DNA of 15,695 nucleotides from Betaproteobacteria bacterium (GTDB lineage Bacteria; Pseudomonadota; Gammaproteobacteria; Burkholderiales; SG8-41). The notes beneath the pieces were generated by a model that was not told where the DNA came from, ran no database searches, and saw nothing but the letters and a program-made list of their open reading frames with translations. Positions within the stretch are counted from its first letter, which is position 1. Each line of letters opens with the position of its first letter. A program made the translations under genes and the position numbers. This document shows positions 1-7,542 of this stretch, in pieces. The stretch lies in the NCBI GenBank assembly GCA_021414185.1, contig JAIOOZ010000165.1, positions 1 through 15,695 on the forward strand. Direction: 5' to 3'.

Positions 1-225
1 AAACGCGCCGATGACGGCCAGGTGCGCGAGGTCATAGTCGCAACCAACTTCACGATGGAAGGCGAGGCGACCGCGCACTACATCGCCGAGTTGCTGCTGG
101 CGCGCGACCTCAAGGTAAGTCGCATCGCGCGCGGCCTGCCGGTCGGCGGCGAACTCGAGCACGTAGACAGCGGCACGCTGGCGCAGGCCGTCATCGAACG
201 CCGCTCCCTGGAAGCCGCGCCATGA
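1..225 (+). CDS. recR: Recombination mediator RecR, C-terminal part (5' end outside window)
   Basis: RecR works with RecO (and RecF) to load RecA at single-strand gaps and stalled forks. The visible 74 residues are the end of the Toprim domain and the C-terminal tail. They contain the typical stretches EVIVATN, EGEATAHYIAELL, SRIARGLPVGGELE and VDSGTLAQAV, which match the RecR family closely; the E. coli equivalent reads ATNPTVEGEATANYIAEL. The frame is open from base 1, so the gene begins upstream. The zinc finger and helix-hairpin-helix of RecR would lie outside the window. Its TGA stop overlaps the ATG of rluB (ATGA), which suggests translational coupling. A GTG at base 22 is internal and is not a start. 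Confidence 0.95.
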   Translation, partial: KRADDGQVREVIVATNFTMEGEATAHYIAELLLARDLKVSRIARGLPVGGELEHVDSGTLAQAVIERRSLEAAP

Positions 226-1163
226 GCAAGCGTCCGCATGACAAGCGGCCCGACGCGGCGCGCAAACCGCGTCCCGCGGGCAGGGGCGAGCGTCCGCAGC
301 GCACGCCGTCCGCCCCGCGCGGCGGCCGCCGTGCCACGGCGCCATCCGCACCCGAGGCTACGCAAAAACTGCAAAAAGTACTGGCGCAGTCCGGCCTGGG
401 GTCGCGGCGCGACATGGAATTGTTGATCAGCGGCGGCCGCGTTACCGTCAATGGCGAGGTTGCGACCATAGGCGCGCGCGTGGGCCCGGCCGACCAGATC
501 AAGGTGGCGGGCCGCATAGTGCGCGCACATTCGACGTCGCGGCTGCCGCGCGTGCTGCTGTATCACAAGCCGGAAGGCGAGATCGCCAGCCGCGACGATC
601 CGCGCGGCCGGCCGAGCGTCTTCGAGCGCCTGCCGGCGCTGACCGGCGCCAAGTGGATATCGATAGGGCGGCTCGACTTCAATACCTGCCGGCTGCTCAT
701 GTTCACGACTTCGGGCGAACTCGCCAATCGCATGATGCATCCGCGATTCGAAATCGAACGCGAATACGCGGTGCGCGTCATGGGCAAGTTGACGCAGGAG
801 CACGTACAGCAGCTGATGCAGGGCGTGGAACTCGACGACGGGGTGGCGCGCTGCGAAAGGGTGGACCTGCGCGGTGGCGAGGGGGCCAATCAATGGTGCC
901 ACGTCGTGCTGAAGGAAGGACGCAATCGCATCGTGCGGCGGCTGTTCGAGAAGCTGGGCTTCATCGTGAGCCGCCTGATGCGCGTGCGTTACGGGCCGGT
1001 CGAACTGCCGTCGCGCGTGAAAAGAAACCAGTATTACGAACTTACCGGCGAGGAGACGCAGCGCCTGCTCGACTGGCTCGACGCGGCGCAGCAGCCGGAG
1101 CCGACCGAGGCGCCTTCGCTGCCGCCGCCGAAGCGCGAACCAGGTCGTCGCGCCCGAGAATAA
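222..1163 (+). CDS. rluB: 23S rRNA pseudouridine(2605) synthase RluB
   Basis: RluB isomerises U2605 of 23S rRNA to pseudouridine in the cytoplasm. The 313-residue protein has a basic, disordered N-terminus (about 1-45, rich in Arg/Pro/Ala), an S4 RNA-binding domain (about 47-95, with QKVLAQSGLGSRR) and the RsuA/RluB/E/F catalytic domain. The active-site motif is GRLDFNT with catalytic Asp152, followed by GELANRMMHP and EREYAVRV. GEGANQW and EGRNRIVRRL also fit RluB rather than RluE or RluF. One oddity is Arg157, where the family has Gly (E. coli NTCGLL, here NTCRLL). The start overlaps the recR stop. The last 40 or so codons overlap prmB on the other strand, and the Pro/Arg-rich tail there is unlikely to be structured. 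Confidence 0.93.
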   Translation: MSKRPHDKRPDAARKPRPAGRGERPQRTPSAPRGGRRATAPSAPEATQKLQKVLAQSGLGSRRDMELLISGGRVTVNGEVATIGARVGPADQIKVAGRIVRAHSTSRLPRVLLYHKPEGEIASRDDPRGRPSVFERLPALTGAKWISIGRLDFNTCRLLMFTTSGELANRMMHPRFEIEREYAVRVMGKLTQEHVQQLMQGVELDDGVARCERVDLRGGEGANQWCHVVLKEGRNRIVRRLFEKLGFIVSRLMRVRYGPVELPSRVKRNQYYELTGEETQRLLDWLDAAQQPEPTEAPSLPPPKREPGRRARE

Positions 1164-2010
1164 ACACGCAATCATCGCCGCCGCTGGTCTGCGGCCAGAC
1201 GAAAGGCCAGCGTGGAAATGCGGCTTCCACGCGCCGGCGGTGGTGTCCGACTTCGACCACCAGCAAGCCGTTTTCATTGAGGTGCGCTGCTGCCTCGCGC
1301 AGGATGATGCGCACCGCATCCAGGCCGTCTTTGCCGCTTGCCAGCGCGAGCCGCGGTTCGTGCCGGTATTCGCGCGGAAGTTTGCGCATCGTGTCGGCGT
1401 TTACGTACGGTGGATTGGCGATGATCAGGTCATAGCGTTCGGCTGCGACCGCTGAAAACATGTCGGACCGCAGCAATCGGACGCGCGCCTGCAGCCGGTA
1501 GTCTGCGACATTGCGCTTGGCGACTTTGAGCGCATCGCGGTCGATATCGACGCCGTCGACGCGCGCCGCCGGGAACGTTTTCGCGAGCAATATCGCGAGG
1601 CAGCCGGAACCCGTGCATAAATCGAGCGCGCTGCGAATCCGCCGGCGCGGCGCCAGCCACGGCGAGAGGCGTTCGCGCAGCAGTTCGGCAATATACGAGC
1701 GCGGCACGATCACGCGTTCATCAACGTAAAAACGATCGTCGCCAAGCCATGCTTCCCGCGTGAGGTAGGCGGCGGGCACCCGCCGGCGTATGCGCTCGTC
1801 GATGAGCGCCGTCGCGCGCGCGAGTTCGGTGGGAGAAACTCTGCGCGCAAGATACGGGGTCAGTTGGTCGGGCGGCAGTTTCAGCGCGTGCAATACGAGG
1901 TAAACCGCCTCATCCCAGGCGTTGGTGGTGCCGTGTCCGTAAGCGAGTTTGGCGCGCACGAGACGTGCGAACGCGAGGTCGATCAGGGCATGGACGGTGG
2001 CCGGCGGCAT
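1042..2010 (-). CDS. prmB: 50S ribosomal protein L3 glutamine N5-methyltransferase PrmB
   Basis: PrmB uses S-adenosylmethionine to methylate a glutamine side chain of ribosomal protein L3. The 322-residue protein shows the N-terminal helical part with YGHGTTNAWDEAVYLVL, the SAM-binding motif DLCTGSGCLAI (from residue 130) and the catalytic NPPY motif (199-202). EYRHEPRLALASG, which follows, is typical of PrmB and separates it from PrmC. E. coli PrmB is 310 residues. After about residue 290 the chain becomes an Ala/Arg/Pro-rich tail with no counterpart in the family. This tail is encoded opposite the 3' end of rluB (122-base convergent overlap) and is probably a read-on extension. It lies 24 bases after pilU and may be the last gene of that transcript. 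Confidence 0.93.
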   Translation of the reverse strand: MPPATVHALIDLAFARLVRAKLAYGHGTTNAWDEAVYLVLHALKLPPDQLTPYLARRVSPTELARATALIDERIRRRVPAAYLTREAWLGDDRFYVDERVIVPRSYIAELLRERLSPWLAPRRRIRSALDLCTGSGCLAILLAKTFPAARVDGVDIDRDALKVAKRNVADYRLQARVRLLRSDMFSAVAAERYDLIIANPPYVNADTMRKLPREYRHEPRLALASGKDGLDAVRIILREAAAHLNENGLLVVEVGHHRRRVEAAFPRWPFVWPQTSGGDDCVFILGRDDLVRASAAAAKAPRSAPAAAPRRASRAGAASPRR

Positions 2011-2034
2011 CGCGGGCGGCGTGCGCCGCCGGCG

Positions 2035-3201
2035 CTAGACCATGTCGAGATTGAGCTTGATGCTGCTCAGATCGTCGGCAGGTCCGGTGGTGCTGCGTGC
2101 GGATTTAATGTCTTCCTGGCTGGGTGCCGCCTCCGTGGCGGTCTTGCCCGTATTGTTGATGAGCCAGTGCAGATTGGTCGGCGAGTCGGAAGCCGCGAGC
2201 GCATTTTCGAGCGTGATCTGGCCGGTCGAGTAGAGATTGAAGAGCGCCTGCTCGAACGTCTGGCTGCCGGGCGCCAAACTCTGCTCCATGGCTTCCTTGA
2301 TCTCACCCATGGCGCCGTTCTTGATCAGCTCGGATATGTGCGCGGTATTCAGCATGATCTCCACCGCCGGGATGCGGCCGCCGTTCTTGCCGCGCACCAG
2401 GCGTTGCGATATCACGCATTTGAGACTGATGGCAAGGTCGGCCAGCAGCGCTTCACGCGCTTCGCGCGGGAAGAAGTTGATGATGCGGTTCAGCGCGTGG
2501 TAGCTGTTGTTGGCATGCAGGGTCGACAGGCACAGGTGCCCGGTCTGCGCGAACAGCAGCGCGCTTTGCAGCGTGGACTGGTCGCGGATCTCGCCTATCA
2601 TCAGGAGATCCGGCGCTTCGCGCATGGCGCTGATCAGCGCGTTATTGTACGAGCGCGTATCCATGCCGACTTCGCGCTGGTTGACGATGGATTTCTTGTG
2701 CTTGTAGACGAATTCCATCGGGTCTTCGATGGTCAGAATGTGGCCGGTGCGCGTGCTGTTGCGGTAATCGATCATCGCCGCCATGGAAGTCGACTTGCCG
2801 GAACCGGTGGAGCCGACGATCAGGACCATGCCGAGCTTTTCCATCACGATGTCTTTGCACACCGGCGGCAGTTTCAGTTCTTCGATGCTCGGAATGTCCG
2901 GCTTGATGAAGCGGATGACGATCGCGACGGCGCCGCGCTGGCGGAATATATTGAGCCGGTAACTGCCGAGCTCGGCGCGGCCGACCGCGAAATTCATCTC
3001 CAGCGTTTTCTCGTATTCCTTGGCCTGCTCTTCGGACATTACCTCGTAGGCGATTTTCTTGACCGACGCGGGATCGAGCACCTGGGCATTGACCGGCATG
3101 ACGACGCCATTGATCTTGATCTGGATCGGCGCGCCGGCGGTAAAAAACATGTCCGACGCCTGCTTTTCGGCCATCAGTTTGAACAACGGGTCGAGAAACA
3201 T
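2035..3201 (-). CDS. pilU: PilU-type type IV pilus retraction ATPase
   Basis: A hexameric cytoplasmic motor ATPase of the PilT/PilU family that powers pilus retraction, acting at the inner-membrane pilus base. The 388 residues contain the N-terminal PAS-like domain, Walker A GSTGSGKST (130-138), the Asp box around TIEDPMEF, Walker B LLMIGE (Glu204) followed by IRD, and the His box TGHLCLSTLHANN. FAQTGHLCLSTLHANN and ALNRIINFFP resemble PilU more than PilT, and the length and C-terminal extension beyond about 345 residues also fit PilU. The start has a strong ribosome binding site. Neighbours are unusual: the more familiar pilT and yggS are absent, and it pairs with an unrecognised gene 11 bases upstream. 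It may be a second PilU-like paralogue rather than the main one. Confidence 0.88.
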   Translation of the reverse strand: MFLDPLFKLMAEKQASDMFFTAGAPIQIKINGVVMPVNAQVLDPASVKKIAYEVMSEEQAKEYEKTLEMNFAVGRAELGSYRLNIFRQRGAVAIVIRFIKPDIPSIEELKLPPVCKDIVMEKLGMVLIVGSTGSGKSTSMAAMIDYRNSTRTGHILTIEDPMEFVYKHKKSIVNQREVGMDTRSYNNALISAMREAPDLLMIGEIRDQSTLQSALLFAQTGHLCLSTLHANNSYHALNRIINFFPREAREALLADLAISLKCVISQRLVRGKNGGRIPAVEIMLNTAHISELIKNGAMGEIKEAMEQSLAPGSQTFEQALFNLYSTGQITLENALAASDSPTNLHWLINNTGKTATEAAPSQEDIKSARSTTGPADDLSSIKLNLDMV

Positions 3202-3203
3202 GG

Positions 3204-3210
3204 TTCCTCC
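3204..3210 (-). promoter_or_regulatory. Strong ribosome binding site of pilU
   Basis: On the minus strand the 11 bases between the upstream gene's TGA and the pilU ATG contain GGAGGAA. This is close to the ideal anti-16S match, a few bases before the ATG. It fixes the pilU start and is much stronger than the sites of most other genes here. Confidence 0.75.
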
Positions 3211-3212
3211 GT

Positions 3213-4010
3213 TCAGCGCTTGAGAAGAGACTTGATGTTGCCCATAAGGCCCTTGTCGGCATCTTCCGCCTCTTCCAGGTCTTCCATCGCGACTGTCGGC
3301 GCGTCAGCCGGATCCACTTTCGTGCGCGGCACGCGCGTGGTAGTCGTCATCGCCTGCTGACGCTTGCCCATGGTGCGGAAGGTATTCGGCTTGGCGATGA
3401 TGACCTTGCCGAGTTCTTCGAATATTTCCAGGCTGAATTCGTCGAAGTCGTAGAGGTAGATGTATTCACCCAGCTTTTCGAGGTTCTTGGTGACGATCTT
3501 GATCTGCGCATTCTCGAGGTCGGCGGAGATGGTAATCACCACCGGCACTTCGCAATTTACCGTGAAGATGCCGCGCTCCACGTAACCGCGCTCGGTGCGG
3601 ACTTCCTTGAGGTCGAATTTGAGCGTGTTCGTCCACAGATGGTCGCGCAGGCGCTGCACCATCGGATCGCCTTGTTTTTCGATAACGATCTTGCCGTCCG
3701 CGATGCAGCGAAAGCGCAGCACGATGGCTTCGATGTAATCGTGGTGGTCGACCGTGAGGCGGCGGCCGTTGCAGTTGTAATCGCACTGCAGCAGGTTGTC
3801 GAGCTTGGTGACGCCGCCTTCGAGATAGTAGTAGCGGGGCACCACCGGCTTGATGATATTGAGCGAGTTGAACAACTCGATCCAGTAGTGCAGGCCGTCC
3901 TTTAACTTGGCATGCGCAAGCAGCAGGTTCTGATTGAGTTCAGCTTGCGTGACCTGCTGTTTCTGGCGCAGCGAGTCAGCCTGCTGCTTGAGGTCGTCAA
4001 GTAAGCCCAT
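3213..4010 (-). CDS. Unrecognised conserved-looking protein upstream of pilU
   Basis: I do not recognise this 265-residue protein and assign no function. It has no signal peptide and no membrane span, so it is probably cytoplasmic. Residues 1-40 are a Leu/Gln-rich amphipathic helix, likely coiled coil (MGLLDDLKQQADSLRQ). The middle (about 45-205) is a mixed alpha/beta domain with an aromatic stretch PRYYYLEGG, two cysteines in LLQCDYNCNG, HHDYIEAIVLRFRC, and ERGIFTVNCEVPVVITISADLE. The last 60 residues are a Thr/Arg then acidic linker (AMEDLEEAEDADKG) ending in a short basic amphipathic helix, GNIKSLLKR. It ends 11 bases before pilU and shares its transcript, so it could be a partner or regulator of that motor (inference). 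Codon use looks like its neighbours. Confidence 0.85.
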   Translation of the reverse strand: MGLLDDLKQQADSLRQKQQVTQAELNQNLLLAHAKLKDGLHYWIELFNSLNIIKPVVPRYYYLEGGVTKLDNLLQCDYNCNGRRLTVDHHDYIEAIVLRFRCIADGKIVIEKQGDPMVQRLRDHLWTNTLKFDLKEVRTERGYVERGIFTVNCEVPVVITISADLENAQIKIVTKNLEKLGEYIYLYDFDEFSLEIFEELGKVIIAKPNTFRTMGKRQQAMTTTTRVPRTKVDPADAPTVAMEDLEEAEDADKGLMGNIKSLLKR

Positions 4011-4104
4011 TGCGTCCCTGGTTGGCGGCTACATCAAAAAGGGTATTTTGCCAATTTTTGAAGGGCTTGGGAAGTTTATTTGCAGCGCGGTATAGGTACG
4101 CTTT

Positions 4105-4926
4105 TCAATCGCCGCGCAGCAAATCGTTGATGCTGGTCTTGGCGCGGGTGCCGGCATCGACCCGTTTGACGATGACGGCGCAGTACAGCTGGCATTTGCC
4201 GTCGCTCGACGGCAGGGTGCCGGATACGACCACGGAACCGGCGGGTATGCGTCCATAACTGACGGTGCCGTTGGCGCGGTCAAAAATACGGGTGCTTTGC
4301 CCGATAAAGACGCCCATCGAGATCACCGAACCGGCTTCGACGACGACGCCTTCGACGATTTCGGAGCGCGCGCCGACGAAACAATTGTCTTCGATGATGG
4401 TCGGATTGGCCTGCAGGGGCTCCAGCACGCCGCCGATGCCGACGCCGCCCGAAAGATGCACGTTCTTGCCGATTTGCGCGCACGAACCGACTGTCGCCCA
4501 GGTGTCGACCATGGTGCCTTCATCGACATAGGCGCCGATGTTCACGTAAGACGGCATCAGCACCGCGTTTTTGGCGATGAACGCGCCGCGCCGCACCATC
4601 GCAGGCGGCACCACGCGAAAACCGCCGCGCGCGAAGTCTTCCTGCGTGTAGTGCGCGAACTTGCTCGGCACCTTGTCGAAGTACTGGGTCGCAGCGCCCG
4701 CCATGGCCGTGTTGTCCTCGATACGGAACGACAGCAGCACGGCTTTTTTGAGCCATTGATGCACGACCCATGCGCCGTCGATTTTTTCAGCGACGCGCAG
4801 CTTGCCGGCATCGAGCGCGGCCAGCACTTCGTTGACCGCCGCCCCGATTTTGGCGGGCGCCTTGCCGGGGCTCAATTCGGCGCGCTTGTCCCAGGCCTGT
4901 TCAATAATGGTTTGCAGTTCGTTCAT
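4105..4926 (-). CDS. dapD: 2,3,4,5-tetrahydropyridine-2,6-dicarboxylate N-succinyltransferase DapD
   Basis: DapD transfers succinyl from succinyl-CoA to tetrahydrodipicolinate, in the succinylase branch of diaminopimelate and lysine synthesis. The 273-residue length equals the usual DapD length. Visible are the N-terminal domain (QTIIEQAWDKRAELSP, DGAWVVHQWLKKAVLLSFR), then the hexapeptide-repeat left-handed beta-helix with MPSYVNIGAYVDEGTMVDTW, VGSCAQIGKNVHLSGGVGIGG and EDNCFVGARSEIVEGV. The C-terminal part has GRIPAGSVVVSGTLPS and CAVIVKRVD. It starts 17 bases after dapC, which catalyses the next step, so the two are almost certainly co-transcribed. dapE is not adjacent. Confidence 0.97.
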   Translation of the reverse strand: MNELQTIIEQAWDKRAELSPGKAPAKIGAAVNEVLAALDAGKLRVAEKIDGAWVVHQWLKKAVLLSFRIEDNTAMAGAATQYFDKVPSKFAHYTQEDFARGGFRVVPPAMVRRGAFIAKNAVLMPSYVNIGAYVDEGTMVDTWATVGSCAQIGKNVHLSGGVGIGGVLEPLQANPTIIEDNCFVGARSEIVEGVVVEAGSVISMGVFIGQSTRIFDRANGTVSYGRIPAGSVVVSGTLPSSDGKCQLYCAVIVKRVDAGTRAKTSINDLLRGD

Positions 4927-4943
4927 GGGTTGTCCGGTGTGGT

Positions 4944-6137
4944 TTATCGTTTTTTAATAAATGCGGCCATGCGGTGCGCCGCGTCTGTGCATTCAGCAGT
5001 GGAAGCAACCAGCGCGATGCGCACGAACTGGACGCCGGGATTGACGCCGCGCGCCTCGCGCGCGAGATAGCTGCCGGGCAGCACCGACACGTTTTGTTCG
5101 GCGAGCAAATCCCGCGTGAAGGCGGTGTCGTCGCGCAAGGTATCCAGCCAGATATAAAACGCCGCGTCGGGCATGCCGATCTCGGTGACTTCACCAAGTA
5201 TGCGGGTCACGGCGGCGAACTTCTCGCGATACAGCCGGCGGTTTTCCAGCACGTGGGTTTCGTCCTGCCACGCGGCGGTGCTTGCGGCGTGGATAGGCGG
5301 GCTCATCGCGCAGCCCTGGTAGGTGCGGTAGAGCAGGAATTTTTTCAGAATCGCGGCGTCGCCCGCGACAAACCCCGAACGCATGCCCGGCACGTTGGAG
5401 CGCTTGGACAGGCTGGAAAACATCACCAGCCGGGGATAGCCGTCGCGGCCGCATTGCTGCGCGGCCTGCAGGGCGCCCAGCGGCGGCCGCGTTTCGTCGA
5501 AATAAATCTCCGAATAACATTCATCGGCGGCGATCACGAAACCGTAGCGGTCGGACAGCGCGAACAGGCGCTGCCATTCGTCGAGCGTCATCACGCGGCC
5601 GGTCGGGTTGGCCGGCGAGCAGACGTAGATGAGTTGCGTGCGCTGCCATACCGCGTCGGGCAATTGATCGAATTCGAGCGCAAAGTTGTGTGCCGGCAGC
5701 GTATGCAGGTATTCGGGCGTGGCGCCGGCGAGCAGCGCGGCGCCTTCGTAAATCTGGTAAAACGGATTCGGCACGACGACAGCCGGAGCGGGGCGGGTGC
5801 GATCGATGATCGTCTGCGCGAACGCGAACAGCGCTTCGCGGCTGCCGTTGACCGGTATGATCTCGTGCTCCGCGCTGATTTTTTTCAGGCCATAGCGGCG
5901 TTGCAGCCACTGCGCGATGGCTTCGCGCAGGGCGGGCGCTCCCAGCGTGGTGGGATAGTTGGCAAGGCCGCCGAGATTGTCGGTGAGCGCGCGTTTGATG
6001 AAGTCCGGCGTCGGGTGCTTGGGTTCGCCGATGTGCAGGCTGATCGGCTTTAACTGCGGATTGGGCGTGACGCCGCTGGTCAAAGACGCGAGTTTTTGAA
6101 ACGGGTAGCTCTGCAGTTGGTCGAAGGCGGGATTCAT
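4944..6137 (-). CDS. dapC: Succinyldiaminopimelate transaminase DapC
   Basis: A PLP-dependent fold-type I aminotransferase that makes N-succinyl-LL-diaminopimelate from the keto-acid product of DapD, with glutamate as amino donor. With the ATG at 6137 it has 397 residues. Motifs seen: ISLHIGEPKHPTP near the N-terminus, NYPTTLGAPALREA, VNGSREALF, SPANPTG (Asn177), ADECYSEIYF (Asp205), and the PLP lysine in SSLSKRSNVPGMRSG (Lys245). These are typical of the beta/gammaproteobacterial DapC group. A TTG three codons upstream (6146) could also start it, but MNPAFDQLQSYPFQKL matches the usual DapC N-terminus. No clear Shine-Dalgarno precedes either choice. The gene heads the dapC-dapD unit and has a plausible promoter just upstream. 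Confidence 0.95.
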   Translation of the reverse strand: MNPAFDQLQSYPFQKLASLTSGVTPNPQLKPISLHIGEPKHPTPDFIKRALTDNLGGLANYPTTLGAPALREAIAQWLQRRYGLKKISAEHEIIPVNGSREALFAFAQTIIDRTRPAPAVVVPNPFYQIYEGAALLAGATPEYLHTLPAHNFALEFDQLPDAVWQRTQLIYVCSPANPTGRVMTLDEWQRLFALSDRYGFVIAADECYSEIYFDETRPPLGALQAAQQCGRDGYPRLVMFSSLSKRSNVPGMRSGFVAGDAAILKKFLLYRTYQGCAMSPPIHAASTAAWQDETHVLENRRLYREKFAAVTRILGEVTEIGMPDAAFYIWLDTLRDDTAFTRDLLAEQNVSVLPGSYLAREARGVNPGVQFVRIALVASTAECTDAAHRMAAFIKKR

Positions 6138-6176
6138 GCGCGACAATCAGGTCAAGGTTTCATCACTGAACGCTGG

Positions 6177-6206
6177 ATTATAAGGGTGTTGTGGCGCACT
6201 TCACAA
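6177..6206 (-). promoter_or_regulatory. Candidate sigma-70 promoter for dapC
   Basis: On the minus strand a perfect TATAAT lies at 6182-6177, with TTGTGA (4 of 6 matches to TTGACA) at 6206-6201 and an 18-base spacer. Transcription would begin near 6170, giving dapC a leader of about 33 bases. The -35 element lies inside the first codons of the divergent transporter gene. Sequence match only. Confidence 0.4.
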
Positions 6207-7102
6207 AAATGATACCGGTGGCGGCGCTGCTGACGGGGGCGACCGTGTGGGGCCTCATCTGGTATCCCTATCGCGCGCTCGATGCGGCCGGCGTCGGCGG
6301 CGCGCTGGCGACGACACTGACCTATACCGGCGCATTGGTGCTGGGCTTCGTTCTGCTGCGGCCGAAATTACAGTTGTCGTGGCTGCTGGGCGCGATCGCG
6401 CTGGCGGCGGGCTGGGCCAACGTCGGCTTCACCATCGCGGTCATTTACGGCGACGTCATGCGCGTGGTGCTGCTGTTTTATCTGGCGCCGGCGTGGACCA
6501 TATTGTTTGCGCGCCTGCTGTTGGGAGAGAAGCTGTCCGGCGCCGGCTACGGCCTGATGCTGCTGGCGCTGGCCGGCGCCGTCGTCATGCTGTGGCAGCC
6601 GCAAATCGGCTGGCCGGTGCCTCGCACCGGCGTGGAATGGATCGCGCTTTCCACCGGCGCGATGTTCGCGCTGTCCAACGTGCTGATACGCAAAACAGCG
6701 ATGATCGCCATCGAACTGAAAGTGCTCGCGGTATTTTTTGGCGGCATCGTTGCCGGCGCGGCCTGCGTGATGGTGACCGGACCCGCGGCCGAAATCTGGG
6801 TCCCGGTGCCCGGCCAGGTATTCCTGCTGTCACTGCTCGCGGTGGTGCTGCTCGCGGTGAATCTGGCGGTGCAATATGGCCTCAGCCATATCAGCGCCAA
6901 CCGCGCGATCGTGATCTATTTGTTCGAGCTGGTAGTGACGGCGATTGCCGCCTGGCTGCTGGCGGACGAAGTGCTGACGCTGAAGGAATGGTGCGGTGGA
7001 ATCATGATCGTTGCCGCGGGACTGCTGTCGGATCGCCTGGCGCATGCGCCGGCAGACCATATCAGCGCGTGCTCGAACCCGCCGGCAGTGCGTCCAGGTT
7101 GA
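6191..7102 (+). CDS. DMT superfamily (EamA-type) transporter
   Basis: An inner-membrane permease with about ten hydrophobic helices in two EamA-like halves, roughly residues 8-135 and 150-285. These include LLTGATVWGLIWYPYRAL at the start, YLAPAWTILFARLLLGEKLS at the end of the first half, and FELVVTAIAAWLLADEVLTLKEW in the second. The conserved Pro and Glu of the fifth helix of each EamA repeat are recognisable (LAPAW/GEKL; FELV/ADEVL). The substrate cannot be told; family members export amino acids or other metabolites. The start is GTG at 6191, preceded by AAGGG; an ATG at 6209 is possible but lacks a binding site. It is divergent from dapC, so linkage to lysine metabolism is only a guess. 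The 3' end overlaps queF by 41 bases. Confidence 0.88.
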   Translation: MAHFTKMIPVAALLTGATVWGLIWYPYRALDAAGVGGALATTLTYTGALVLGFVLLRPKLQLSWLLGAIALAAGWANVGFTIAVIYGDVMRVVLLFYLAPAWTILFARLLLGEKLSGAGYGLMLLALAGAVVMLWQPQIGWPVPRTGVEWIALSTGAMFALSNVLIRKTAMIAIELKVLAVFFGGIVAGAACVMVTGPAAEIWVPVPGQVFLLSLLAVVLLAVNLAVQYGLSHISANRAIVIYLFELVVTAIAAWLLADEVLTLKEWCGGIMIVAAGLLSDRLAHAPADHISACSNPPAVRPG

Positions 7103-7478
7103 CGGCTGCCGGCGCGCGCCAGCCTTTCTTGCGCGTGGCTGCGACCACCGTCGTAAAAATACCGCCGCGCACGTAGAACTTCGCCGTCAGCTGCATGAAG
7201 CGCGGCTTCGTGGCTGCGGCGAGATCGTCGAGCATGCGGTTGGTCACCGCCTCGTGAAACGCGCCTTCGTTGCGGTACGACCAGATATAGAGCTTGAGGC
7301 TTTTCAATTCGACGCACAGCCGGTCCGGCACGTAGTCAAGGTAGAGCGTTGCGAAGTCCGGCTGGCCGGTTTTCGGACACAGGCAGGTAAACTCCGGTAT
7401 TTCCATGTGAATCCGGTAATCGCGGCGCGGCTGCGGATTTGGAAACGTGGCGAGGTGCTTGCTGGCGGTACTCGGCAT
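7062..7478 (-). CDS. queF: NADPH-dependent preQ0 reductase QueF (short, YkvM type)
   Basis: QueF reduces the nitrile of 7-cyano-7-deazaguanine (preQ0) to the amine preQ1, a late step in making the tRNA nucleoside queuosine. The 138-residue protein is the unimodular type. It has the catalytic cysteine (Cys34) in FTCLCPKTGQPDFA, the signature ELKSLKLYIWSYRNEGAFHE (57-76) with the NADPH-site residues of the family, and FYVRGGIFTTVV near the end. The C-terminal dozen residues overlap the convergent transporter gene. No obvious Shine-Dalgarno precedes the ATG at 7478, but PSTASKHLATFPNP fits the family N-terminus. No other queuosine genes are nearby. Confidence 0.95.
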   Translation of the reverse strand: MPSTASKHLATFPNPQPRRDYRIHMEIPEFTCLCPKTGQPDFATLYLDYVPDRLCVELKSLKLYIWSYRNEGAFHEAVTNRMLDDLAAATKPRFMQLTAKFYVRGGIFTTVVAATRKKGWRAPAAVNLDALPAGSSTR

Positions 7479-7542
7479 TAGGGCAGATGAACCAATTCAG
7501 TTAAAATATTGCGCTAAATACATCGCGCTGAATCCGGCCCGG

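Noticed and set aside
1864..3360. A 498-codon + strand frame opposite pilU and its upstream gene
   Set aside because: Composition is that of a reverse-complement shadow (His, Arg, Asp, Gln rich); PilU on the other strand has all its motifs.
4011..4104. Terminator or small RNA in the 94-base gap after dapD
   Set aside because: There are T and A runs but no convincing GC-rich hairpin before them; nothing supported beyond a possible weak promoter for the next gene.
7479..7542. preQ1 riboswitch in the queF leader
   Set aside because: The leader shows no recognisable preQ1 aptamer stem-loop or A-rich tail; it is an ordinary AT-richer gap.
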